In this document: positions 14,455-24,726 of the stretch, in pieces
Position numbering within the stretch: position 1 is the first letter of the stretch
Layout of the letters: the number at the start of each line of letters is the position of its first letter
Source of the DNA: Rostratula benghalensis
Lineage: Eukaryota > Chordata > Aves > Charadriiformes > Rostratulidae
NCBI GenBank assembly: GCA_013399305.1
Contig: VXAI01000089.1
Coordinates: forward strand, 1,786,213-1,850,212
DNA length: 64,000 nucleotides
Reading direction: 5' to 3'
The notes under the pieces: generated by a model
What the model saw: the letters and a program-made list of their open reading frames with translations, nothing else
Databases searched by the model: none
Told to the model about the DNA's origin: nothing
Program-made: the position numbers and the translations under genes

Positions 14455-14645
14455 GCAAAACAGTGACATCTTCAAGGGTGACAGAGTACTGGAACAGGCT
14501 GCTCAGAGAGGCTGTGGAGTCTCCTTCCCTGGAGATACTCAAAACTCACCAGGACATGTTCTTTTGCAACCTATTCTAGGTTAACCTGCTTTAGCAGAAG
14601 TTGGATCTTCCAATGTCCCTTCCAACCCATACCATTCCGTGATTC
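14455..14645 (+). mobile_element. CR1 LINE 3'-end fragment
   Basis: Plus-sense remnant of the CR1 ORF2 end and 3'UTR: it reads GTGACAGAGTACTGGAACAG, then GCTCAGAGAGGCTGTGGAGT, CCCTGGAGATACTCAAAAC, and near the end CAATGTCCCTTCCAACCC followed by a decayed ATTCCGTGATTC tail. It lies in ZNF462 intron 5, antisense to the gene. Confidence 0.9.
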
Positions 14646-15304
14646 ACAAAATTTAAGAGTGTTACTGACAGTGCTATGAATGCCTACACCAAGTGAGCAT
14701 CTGGATCTCTATTAGTTCGTTAAAATAGTGAAAAAGCAGTGCTTTTCCGAGAAATTAGAGAAAACATGTACCTGTGACTCAGACACCACAAATCCCATTT
14801 TTGGAGGGCATGCTATGTATATATGATTATGATTAAAACATTTTTTAGAACTACCCAGCGTAAGGCAAAGTCAACCTCAGGGATACAAAACATAAGAAAC
14901 ATGACCATTAATGATGACTACCTATTTTTCACAGGCTACATTAGACAAGGAAACAGGGGGTGGAGTCTCTAATATATCACACTGGTGTGAACTTGAAATA
15001 TTTGTAGAATGAAATGGAATGCCACAATTCTGAAAATAAAAAAATAATGTTGAGGTAAGTTTATGACAGTTATTTAACATTAGAAATGAAAACTCAATCA
15101 TCAAAGAATTAGAAACAAGGTAATTATGTGCAGAAGTTCCTTATATGTGAAAGATTAAAATGGTAAGTACTTTTCTCTCCCCTTCTTGGCTCACTATGTC
15201 TCATATATTTGACAAGGTTGTGTAAGTTGTGGGCTTCACTGTTTGCCTACTGAAAGAAGTTTTATTCTTTTGCTTGCATGTTTTTCACCTACATGCAAAA
15301 AAAA

Positions 15305-15318
15305 GGGGGGGGGGGGGG
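15305..15318 (-). repeat. G14 run on the plus strand (C14 in ZNF462 sense), downstream of exon 5
   Basis: Fourteen consecutive G on the plus strand, preceded by eight A, 216 bp beyond the exon 5 donor. In the pre-mRNA it reads C14 followed by U8. It mirrors the G12 run on the other side of exon 5. Confidence 0.9.
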
Positions 15319-15533
15319 CTTAAATGAATTCAAGAAGATGTAAAGATACAATCTTTTATAAATAGCCACTCATAATGTTTGGTTGGGTTTTTTTAACATC
15401 ATGAAAAATACCTAAATGCTGAGAAATATGGCTCAAGATGAAGTTGAGCATGCTCTTCTTCAACGTCAACCTACAAAACACCAGTGGCTAGTTTATGCTT
15501 TTTTTGAAAACAAAAATAGAAGTCACAACTTAC

Positions 15534-15802
15534 TTGTGTCTGAAAGCAGAGACAAAAGAGCAATACTGGCAGCTGTATTTGTCTTCCCGGGTAAACATGG
15601 CCAGAGCCAAGTGACTCCTCTCGTGAGATCGTAGACCCTGCATAGACATCAAAATCCGGTCACACTGGCTGCAGTGGTAGCCTCAAGGCCTGGTTTCATC
15701 TTCCAAGGATGCTCCAGATTCAGCTTCTTTAAATTCCACAGTGCCAGGGTCTTTGACTCCCTCAAAACCCTCCAAAGCTGTGCTTGAAGAATCTTCAGCT
15801 TC
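15534..15802 (-). CDS. ZNF462: ZNF462 exon 5: zinc-finger exon carrying an in-frame TGA
   Basis: This 269-bp exon ends at CACAA|GTAAGT. The start at 15802 (after GGCAG) is the only nearby AG that keeps the frame from exon 4; the first two AGs of the AGCAGGCAG cluster lead quickly to a stop. The frame reads an acidic linker (EAEDSSSTALEGFEGVKD), then LEDETRP, then TGA at 15683-15685, then GYHCSQCDRILMSMQGLRS and a second finger that is completed by exon 6. In the human protein as I remember it, the stop position is Gly (RPGGYHC), so GGA to TGA is the simplest change. The coding sequence on both sides is well conserved, so this is clearly the right exon. If the stop is real, the product would end at about 1,990 residues and the mRNA should be an NMD target. 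A sequencing or assembly error, or a polymorphism, is equally possible. Confidence 0.85.
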
Positions 15803-17073
15803 CTGCCTGCTAAAAAACACATACCCCCCCCCCCCAAGCCATCAATTCTCTCTCCCTTCTGCCCCTCAGTCTCTCCTATGTATTAATTTTAACATCTAGG
15901 TTTTCTAGATAGGAATGCTAGGTTTCCTAGCATTTACTTTCTAAAGGTATCCCTACCATACTACACTAATGACTTTCTGTATAAAGATAACCTAATTTTT
16001 AATTCTATATACATATATACATTAAAAAGGAAACAATCCATCTCTTGGTCCCTTTCCTAAGTGTTAATTAGCATAGTACACTTTTTGCGGCAACATTAAA
16101 ATGGACAAGTACATTTATATCATGTTTCTTGGGTCTTGAATTTTAGTTTTTGTTCCCTACTATTTAGTATATACTTGCTTAAAACATGGTATTGACCCCA
16201 CATAATCTTTACTTGAGAAGCTGGAAAAGAGCAGGAATCATTTGATAGAAGGGAAGCATCCCATTCTGTCAGTAGTATTGGATAAGCTAAAGGAAGGTCA
16301 GTGGAAGGACAATGAAAGCTCTTAAGTAGAACCGTTGAGACTCTGAAGGACTTAGCTACTTTACACAGCACACAGTTGATATGAAACAGACATGCTTTAG
16401 GTCATGTTTTTAGGACTACAGAATGAGATTTTGCTGAGTACTCACTGCAGCAAGAAAAGGAGAGCTGCATAACCAGTTCCTGCAACCTTATTGGACCTGA
16501 ACATCCCCTGCTGATATCCTGTAAAGCTGTCTGTGGATCACAGCCTGTCCTCAGAGACAGACATTCTAGGTGGTCTCTACTTGCATAGGGAGGAAACAGC
16601 AGCACATTTACAATTAACCACTTGAATTGCACCCCTGGCTCAGCTAGCTATTTGAATATGTATTTGTAGTACTATAATTTCACTTTTGCATATGGGTTGG
16701 AGAAAAAAAAAATAAAAAGAAAAAAACCCCACACTTTAAGGTTCTAAGAAAGCAGAAAAGTAGCCCAGAACAGCTGAGGGAGAAGCTCCTGATTATAAAT
16801 CAAGCCTTTCAGTCATTTGTGATGTCAATTCCTTTGTGACAAATAAGAAATGTGAATTAAATCGCTTTTGTGCCCCAGATGAAGAGCAGAAGAAAGTAAA
16901 AATATCTTTAACAAAATGTGCTGCAGAAACCTGAAGAATTAGATTAGAATGTCATGCTTAAAGGTTCAGAATATCAAATCTAAACCCCATTTGACTCCAT
17001 GGGAGCCCTCTATGGGCTTTCAGTTTGGTCTCAGTATCAAACAGAAAATATTGTTGGTTCACAGAATTCTCAC
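15803..17073 (-). other. ZNF462 intron 4
   Basis: A 1.3-kb intron. It ends in TTTTTTAGCAGGCAG, a cluster of three AG acceptors in ten bases, of which only the last keeps the frame. No repeats besides the G12 run in transcript sense. Confidence 0.85.
15824..15835 (-). repeat. C12 run on the plus strand (G12 in ZNF462 sense), just upstream of exon 5
   Basis: Twelve consecutive C on the plus strand, about 21 bp upstream of the exon 5 start, that is, next to its polypyrimidine tract. In the pre-mRNA it is G12, which could pair with the downstream C14 or form a quadruplex-like structure near the 3' splice site. Confidence 0.9.
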
Positions 17074-17238
17074 CTTTACTGTAGCTGATACAGAAGAAAC
17101 ATCCCCATACTGGACGTGCTTACGGAGATGATTACAGATGGCTCGAAGCGTTGGATGAACTTCCACACAAAATTTACATTTGTAGCCAACTACTTTCCTC
17201 TCCTTAAGTTTTGAAGCATCTTCCAAGTGTCCAAAAGC
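17074..17238 (-). CDS. ZNF462: ZNF462 exon 4: one zinc finger
   Basis: This 165-bp exon (55 codons, phase 0 at both ends) starts after TTCAATAG and ends at GTAAAG|GTGAGA. It encodes a short lead (AFGHLEDASKLKERKVVG) and then one C2H2 finger with Cys-x2-Cys and His-x3-His (KCKFCVEVHPTLRAICNH). Both parts match the human protein immediately after the residues that end exon 3. Because the length is a multiple of three and both junctions are phase 0, skipping this exon would keep the frame and drop one finger. Confidence 0.95.
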
Positions 17239-18681
17239 CTATTGAAGCATGAGTACTAATCAGTTATACTAATGTAATACTGAAACATGCTTCTGATATC
17301 TCCGAATACACCCAGACCAGATTTTGCACCTTAAGGGAAATTGCATTTAGTGTAAATGTGCATTGGGTCTGGCTGAGATACAGTTAATTTTCCCCATAGT
17401 AGCCCTCATAGTGCTGTACTTTATATTGGTAGCTAGAAAGGTGGAACAACATCAAGGCTGTCTCTCCAATATTCCCCACCTACCCACCTGCCTCCAAAGG
17501 CTAGTAGGCTGGGGGTAGGTAAGATCTTGAGAGGGGACATAGCCAGGACAGCTGACCCAAACTGACATTCCATAGCATATGAGGTCTGCTCAGAAATAAA
17601 AGCTTAGATAAAGGAGGTGAAGGGGGGGAATTTGTTATTAGATGCTTGTCTTCTAGAGCAACCCCTACACATACTGAAGCTCTGCTTTCCGGGAAGCAGC
17701 TGAACATTTCCTGCTGATAGGAAGTAGAGAATAAATCTTTTGCTTCCCTTTGCTTCTGGGCATGGCTTGCTTTTGCTTTATTAAAGTGCCTTTATTTTGA
17801 CCCAAAACTCTTTTTCCAATCTTATTTTCTTCCCCCCATCCTGCTGAGGAGGGGGAGTGATAGAGTGGCTTGGTGGGCACCTGACGTTCAGCCAAGGTCA
17901 ACCCACTACAACAAAAATTGGGCAAAACGTCAACATCAATTTGCAATAAAGCCCTCAGAATAGGCAGACGGGATGTGGACAGGAAAAACCTTGAGTTTCT
18001 GCAAAAGAATCCATTATAAGACCATACATTTTTAACTTACAAGACCAAGCCATGTTCTTTCATGGTGTTGTCGTGTGTGCCGCCCCCCCAATTGTATGCT
18101 TTTCTACAGCAAGTAGAGTTACTACATATGGGGAGAGAGAAGTAGCAGAAGAGAGTAGCAGAATTTGGTCTTCTGTTCACAGGAACACTTGCCCAAAGCT
18201 TGAAGTTATCGGATAGATGCACATAAACATCAGGTTCTTTATCAGAAAATGTACTTTAAGCTTGAGAAGGAAATTGATGTGTTATTTCAAGGTACATTGA
18301 TGAGCAGTAGAATGGGATATTTGCTAAAGATTCTATGAGAAAGCAAACAGCAGACTTGCAATAGAAGAATAAATAACTGTCAGATTCAAATAGTTATCCG
18401 TAAGGGTAGGAAGAAGGAAAAAGTTGGAAGGAGCAGAGCTTCCTATGGAGTCTAGGAATAGGTGGAGAATGAAGGAAATAAAGCATAATATATAACTGAC
18501 TCATAGAGACCATTGACATGCTAAGTCACTCATTAACCTGCAAACATTTCGCTGTGAAAGAGAATATGCAAGTGGGTATAAGTAATAAGGAGCCTCTTGG
18601 GGTACAGAAGAACAGCTTTTGGTTTGTTTTTCTCCCTAGGGACAGGAAGCAAAGAAGACGACTAGACACACAGATCCTTAC
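17239..18681 (-). other. ZNF462 intron 3
   Basis: A 1.4-kb intron that starts GTAAGG and ends TTCAATAG. A large part of it is the antisense solo LTR; the rest is unremarkable. Confidence 0.85.
17351..17912 (+). mobile_element. Avian ERVL-like solo LTR in ZNF462 intron 3 (antisense to gene)
   Basis: In the plus direction this segment carries consecutive blocks of a common bird LTR: GGGTCTGGCTGAGATACAGT at the 5' side, CCCATAGTAGCCCTCATAG, then GGACATAGCCAGGACAGCTG, a CTGCTCAGAAATAAAAGC block in the promoter/poly(A) position, GAAGCAGCTGAACATTTCC, and GGCACCTGACGTTCAGCCAA close to its CA-type end. No internal retroviral genes flank it, so it is a solo LTR. No clear target-site duplication is visible. 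It makes up about 40 % of intron 3 and is opposite to the gene. Confidence 0.8.
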
Positions 18682-21600
18682 CCTCTCTTGTTTGAAATCT
18701 GTAAAAGAACCATCTGCATATTTCTGCTTGCTCAAAAGCTGTTTCCGCCTCTCCTGATGTTTGGCATGCTTCTGGAATTCCTCATCGTGACTATTCAAGT
18801 GTGAGGTCAGCTCTGCCGTCCTATGCAATTTAGTATCACATTGCTTGCACTGGTAGACAGCATTATGAGAGCGGGTGCCACTTCCCAGTATGGTAAAGTC
18901 TCTCTTCAAATCCTTGTTGTGGTGGTCAGTGTAATGCATACACAGTAGCTCTGCTGTGTTGAAGAATAGCTTGAAACATTTTATGCACCTGAAGGGAAGC
19001 CACTCAATTTCCTGGGCCTCAGTCTCCACCTCAGGCTTTTCAAAGTCATTCCTTTCCTCAGCTGGAGTTGACTTTTCATGCTCATCAGCATACACGGCAG
19101 TGAAGTAACCCCCCAGCTTGCTCGCATGCTGCTTCTTAGGGAAAACACCTGGGTGACGCTTCATGTAGTGGGACACAATACCCTTTTTGCTGAAAGACTG
19201 AAAGGAACAAAGTGAGCATTTCTTCTTCTCCACAGCCCTCCTCAACTCCTCACTCAACTGAGGAGTGTCATCCTTGGGAGGAGATGGAATGATCACTTTA
19301 TTGGGTTTGTCGCTTACCGTCCTGGAGGCTGCTAAGCAGTGAGTGTAGTAAGCATCAATGTCATGTCTTTTCTGGTAGTGTGCTGCAAGCCCTTTGCGGA
19401 TAGGGTTGGTGTATGAACACAAAGCACATTTGAAGAGGTTGTTCTTGCCCTCTGGCTGTGCCCGGACATTGTTATGTTTGATGCGGTAGTGCCTGGCTAT
19501 CCCCTTCCGGGTAGAACAGAAATATTTGCAGAGCTGACACCGGAAAACTGTGTGAGACACTAAATGAGAACTGGAGAAATGAGGTGCTGCCACAGAGAGC
19601 TCTCCAATATCCTCAGGAGCAATTTCTGGAGAGGCCTTAATTTCAGCCACCATGTCTGGCTCCACTGAGGAAGACATCTTTGGTGGCGACTGGGCAAAAA
19701 CATCAAATTCAGGTTGATTATGGTATTTCTCATAGTGAATTTTCAGCTTCTCAAGTGTTCCATGGGTATAAGGGCAGAGTTTGCACCGATAAGCACCGTA
19801 GCCCTGCTTGAAAATTCTACTTGTCTCTTCCACATCATTCTGAGCAATATCATTTGACTGCTCCACGTCATGCACAAAGTCTTCAGCAGTGACCTTAACT
19901 GATGGGTGCCGTTTCTGGTAGTGTGTGAGAACGCCATGAATGCGTGTATTAATGTAGGGGCAATGTCTGCACTTATATACAGCCCCTGGGTTAATGTCTA
20001 TATCCTGAGCAAAGTCTGCAGCTTTCACTTTCATGCCAGGATGCTTTTTGCCATAATGTGTCAGGAGACCATGCAAGTTGTTGTACTCAGACTGGCAAAC
20101 TGTACACTGATACGGAGTGGAGGAGAAGGCAGGGTTTGCAGAAGTCAGCTGAATAGTTTTTTCCTGGGAAAGGCTGGGGTTCTCCACATCCTGGTCTATC
20201 TGTGATGTTACCCGGTTTTCAGAATTAATCCTGGCCCTAACTTCATGAAGCTGTGGGCCAATTTTCTCATCTTTCTCTTTAATAATATCTAACAATACAG
20301 ATTCATCCCCATTCATAGTCCAAAGGTGAAAAGCCTGATAGTGATTAGTAATATCCCAAATCGAAGATGCTTCAAAAATGCAGTTTCTGCATTTATACAT
20401 CTTTGCCTCTGTTGGCATCACTAGAGTGTGAGGGGAGGGATCCGGACCTGCCCAGAGTTTAGTTGCCATATATGTATAGTCAATATAATGTTCAGGATGT
20501 CTCCTTTGGTAATGCACAAGCAAACCACTTGGCTCTGTGTGTGAATAAATGCACCATTCACAGTGATAACCAGCTTCTATCAAGCCATCCAAAAATGCCC
20601 ATCTCAGAATGGATGTGACCGTAGCCTTCAGGTTTGGGTGGTCTTTCTTAATATGCTTCCTCAATGCATAGAAATAAGGCGATGTGTAGGCACACTGCCT
20701 GCATTTGAGGGCTCTCAGCTTTGTCTTGTCCCGTTCGGTGCCGGAGGTGTGAGCAGGCATGCTGCCAGATGATTTCTTCTGGTTACGATCACAAAGGCTT
20801 CTAATGGTGGCTGTATGCTGTCTAATCACATCTGCGTTGGCTTTGAAATCACGATGCTTCTTTTGATAATGAATCAGCACACCTTTCACGGTTCGGTTTC
20901 CATAATCACATTGCTGGCAGAAGAACATTTCATTCTCAGGTGTATTCACAGAGCTCTCAGAACTGCCCTGGCTCAACTGCTGCACTGACACTGGCAGTTT
21001 CTGAATCCCAGGTAGCAGCTCATCAGCCTTCATCACTGCTGCAGTAGGGGGTGCCTGTCTGATGTACTTGGCAGTGACCTTTATTTCTGGATGCCTTTTC
21101 TGGTAGTGGACAAGTACTCCCACAACTGAACGGTTGCTGTATGCACAGTGTTTACAATAGTAGAGTTCAGGAGCAAGATCTGGGGGCAGTTGGGGAGGAG
21201 GTGGAGGTTGAGAAGCCAAGTTTGATAGCTTTGAGGAGACAGACACCCCTATATCAATAGACATTTGAGCCAGGGCAGAGTCCCTGTCAACAGAAGCTAT
21301 GTGCATGGTCTTCTGAATTCTGAAATATGATGCTTTTTCTTCAGGGTGTTTTTTCTGGTAATGCACCAGAACTGAATGCATGTTAGGGCTTGCAAATGAA
21401 CACACGTCACAGTCATAAACAACCACAGAACTGACTGAAGGTGCCTTCTGATTTTCACATTCAAGGCTAAAACTCTTTGTGGCGCTTTTGTTAAAACTTG
21501 CTGTCACAGTAGTCCCATGAGCCACAGGGGTGGATGTTGCCATAGATTTCGGAGCAGAATTCAAGATCTCTCTCAGTGTCTGAGACTCCGTGTTTAGCCC

Positions 21601-24149
21601 CTCTTGATGCTCAACAACATAGCTTGAAAATATCATTGCATTGTTAATTTTCACTGTTGGATGCATTCTTTGGTAATGCGGCATCAGGCTTCTAACATTT
21701 GGGCTTGTGTAAGAGCAGAAGCGGCAGCGGTAGATCAGATCAGAATGATCAAAGTTCAGTACATTCATAGCTTCAGGGTGATGCTCTCCATAGTGTTGCT
21801 GCAGATCTTCAAAGTTTGTATAGTCAATATAACACTCAAGGCATCTGTATACTGCACTGTGGTCATTGGGATCCAAGATATACTTAAAGCTAAATTTTAT
21901 GTTGGGATGCATCCGTTGGTAGTGGGTGCTAACACTCCTGGCAGATTTGTTGCTAAAATCACAGTGTTTACAATAGTAAAGCCTGCCAGAATCATTGAAC
22001 TCTGAATTCTCGTTGTTCTGATCGGTACCATACATGTTTGACTGGCCCCCCAAAACAGAGGCATTAGGGCTCTGATGGTCCTTCATGCTGACAGAAGAAT
22101 AATAGTCTTCCTCATCTTCAGATAAAGTGAGCTCAATCTCTGCTCCATTGGTGGAACTGTAGTCATGCTGCATGCTTCTAAAGTTTGCCTCCTTCTGGGA
22201 ATCACTAGCTTCCCTGCCCCACATTTGCTGGGGTGCATAAGAACTGGAAACCTCTATCATTGGTTCTGTTTGCTCTTCTTCTCTGTCTAACTCCACTTCT
22301 ATCTCCACCTCATTGTCCTCCTCCTCTTCTTCATCATCCTCCACATTAATCACAGCATCTTCTTGCAGTATGTTTTGATTTATTTTGCTCTGCAAGTTGC
22401 TTGCTATTTCATCAATTCTAGTTCTCTTCTTCACTGGAGAGAGATCTAAAGGGAAGTCATTTGACACCTTCCGAGGGGCCTTTGCCACAAAGTTATTTTT
22501 AGATGAGAGCCCCAGGATGGACGTCTGGCTCTTCTTCACTGTGCTGGCAGAGGGGTGAGTATCTGCCTCACTCTCCTGTGGTGTGTTTGATGACGGTCCA
22601 TCATATTTTGGCAAGTTGTCACAGAACGAATGCTTGTGCTGCTGATGAACTCTGAGGCCTTTCAAAGTTGTGGTGGAATAGTTGCACATTGTGCACTTGT
22701 ATGGATGCTGTGAATGGGGCTGGGGTGACTGCTGTTGTTGCTGTTGCTGCTGCGGCTGCACTGGTTCCATCATCCCAGTCAACTTCCTCCCATTTATATT
22801 TCCACTCTCATAAGACACTGTGCTGTCATTCAAAGAAGCAATGCTTTCCGTCTGAGAGTTCATAGTGTCCCAGTCTGATGCTGTTCCTGTGTGACACTGC
22901 TTGTGAGCACCAAGCTTTAACGAACTCTTGCATGTGAAAGGGCATTCATCACACTTGTACACAGCTGTCTTCCCAGACAGGTGGATGTTCTCAATGTGAC
23001 GGGAAATGCTTCGGCGGTGCATTGTCAGAAAAGGGCAAAAAGGACACTGGAACCTGTTCATATACCTTCTAAAGGGAATCCCCTTTGTTTCCAATAGTTT
23101 GTTGCCATCAGATCCCATCAGCTGCTCTGCAGACATTCCTGAGGTTTGGTGATCCATGGAGTTCAAGCCATTTTCACTGTCCATTTCATTTAGCTCTTCA
23201 TCTGAGCTGGAGTCATTTAGCATACTGCTTGTTTCTAGGTCAGCAGAAGAATTTGTCATATCAGCAATTCCATAGCGGGGTCTGTCAGACAAATTAACCA
23301 TACCCGAGTTGTGAGGTGACTTAGGCTTCATTTGAGGGTAAGACACAGAAGAAAACTTGGAAGATGCAGACGAGTTGGGTCTGATGAGAGAATTGCCCAT
23401 AGAACTTCTGAAGTTTGAGACATTTGCATTTGACATTTCACGTCCTGTTGTACTCATGGAGATATAATTAGAGTTTGGTGAGGCATTCTGGGTACTCTTA
23501 CTCTGCACATCAGGTGCACTGTTTCTGTCTTGTTGCTGCCTCAAGCTTGACAGTATTTTTACCATGCTGCGGTGCTTCTTCATCATGTGGTCACACCAGC
23601 GCTCCCTTCGAGGTGTCTGGTAACTGCACCATTCACAGCAAAAGTTGCCTCTGGACTTTGTTAGAGGCTTGACCATGGACTCCAAAATGCTCCGTTCTAC
23701 CACCTCTGAAGGCAATTCCTTGCAGGGTTCCTGCACTGGCAGAGAGGCAGATGTCAATTCAGATACAGCAGAGGCAGCAGTAGGAGTTAAACTCTCCTTC
23801 AGATTGTTTTTGTGATACATTTTCTGGTGTTTAATAATCCTTGTGTACCTTGGTGATTTGTAGGTGCAGAACTGGCAAGAGAAAACTTTGCCAAACCCCT
23901 CATGCATCATGATGTCGTATTTTAAGGATCCAACAGTGTTTGACCATATTGAGCTCCCCCTAACTTGTGCTCCATGAACCTTGCGAGTGTGCTCTATGAG
24001 GAGATTTTTAGATCGGAAGTAACGCACACAGAATTTGCACTGGAAAAACTTGTTGGTTGGTTTAGGATTTGGAGCCATGTGCTGACCATAGAAAGTCTGG
24101 CTCTGGCTATAGTAACTTCCAGTCCCCATCTGACTTGTTGCATTTTGCC
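18682..24149 (-). CDS. ZNF462: ZNF462 exon 3: giant exon with 23 C2H2 zinc fingers
   Basis: This 5,468-bp exon encodes residues 74-1896 of the joined frame. It begins after ATTTTAG with GGCAAAATG, which completes the glycine split from exon 2, and ends at GAGAGG|GTAAGG in phase 0. The open frame runs on to 18526, but that tail is intron. By eye I count 23 C2H2-type fingers with the pattern Phe/Tyr-x-Cys-x2-Cys...His-x3-5-His. Many share the ZNF462-typical tail of His-Tyr-Gln-Lys/Arg-x-His. The fingers are spread out rather than joined by the TGEKP linkers of KRAB/ZFP tandem arrays. Other visible parts are a Ser/Asn-rich stretch after finger 3, a Gln8 tract (22729-22752), a PLDLS motif next to a basic KKRTR cluster (22438-22452 and downstream), a long acidic Asp/Glu run (about 22270-22350) and a poly-Pro stretch near 21190. 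No frameshift or internal stop is present. Antisense ORFs over this exon are shadows. Confidence 0.98.
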
Positions 24150-24726
24150 CTAAAATGAGAATTAAGTTGTATATGTAAATAAATCAAATAAAGAGGCTTT
24201 TTCTCCACCCACCCTGTATGCATAAGAATGTAATCACATTCTGAATAGATAATAATCACACCAGGATTCTCTAACTTCCTTATGGTGAGATCTACATATC
24301 TGGCAGTGGTCAGAAAAATTACCATTATGCATAGTGTCTATATATATATGACTGAGGTGTACAGTTTGGGATAGCTGATTTTCAAAATAATCTTACTGGG
24401 AAAAAAGAAAGCTAGCACACTAACAAAGTTGAAAATTTTGAGGTGGTTCATAGTAGCAAAGAACAATCATGAAAATCTGAAAACCAAATAGTAATATGAA
24501 GAAATACATGAAAAGCAGCTGTGAAATAAAATGAACCTCCATATTTGCATTGACAGAAAAAGCTGTGGTCAGAACCAATAGGGCTGAAGACAGACATCTG
24601 CTTTGCTGACATAGCAACACAGATAATGTGAGTTTTTAAATCACTTTTAAAAGCAGAAACTAAAGCACACTGAAATAAGCCACATAGGGAGTTGGAGATG
24701 AGACCAACCTTAGAGTTGAGATTTAC
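24150..24726 (-). other. ZNF462 intron 2
   Basis: A 577-bp AT-rich intron between the start-codon exon and the giant exon, with GTAAAT and ATTTTAG ends. It splits a glycine codon in phase 1. No further features seen. Confidence 0.9.

Larger units (their letters stand above)
12246..15533 (-). other. ZNF462 intron 5
   Basis: A 3.3-kb intron containing the CR1 fragment at 14.5 kb and the C14 run (transcript sense) near its start. Nothing else recognisable. Confidence 0.85.

Noticed and set aside
15683..15685. TGA as a selenocysteine codon
   Set aside because: The expected residue is Gly, not Cys or Sec; C2H2 regulators are not selenoproteins, and the 3'UTR where a SECIS would lie is outside the window.
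21661..22005. 114-codon plus-strand ORF opposite exon 3
   Set aside because: Shadow of the conserved ZNF462 coding strand.
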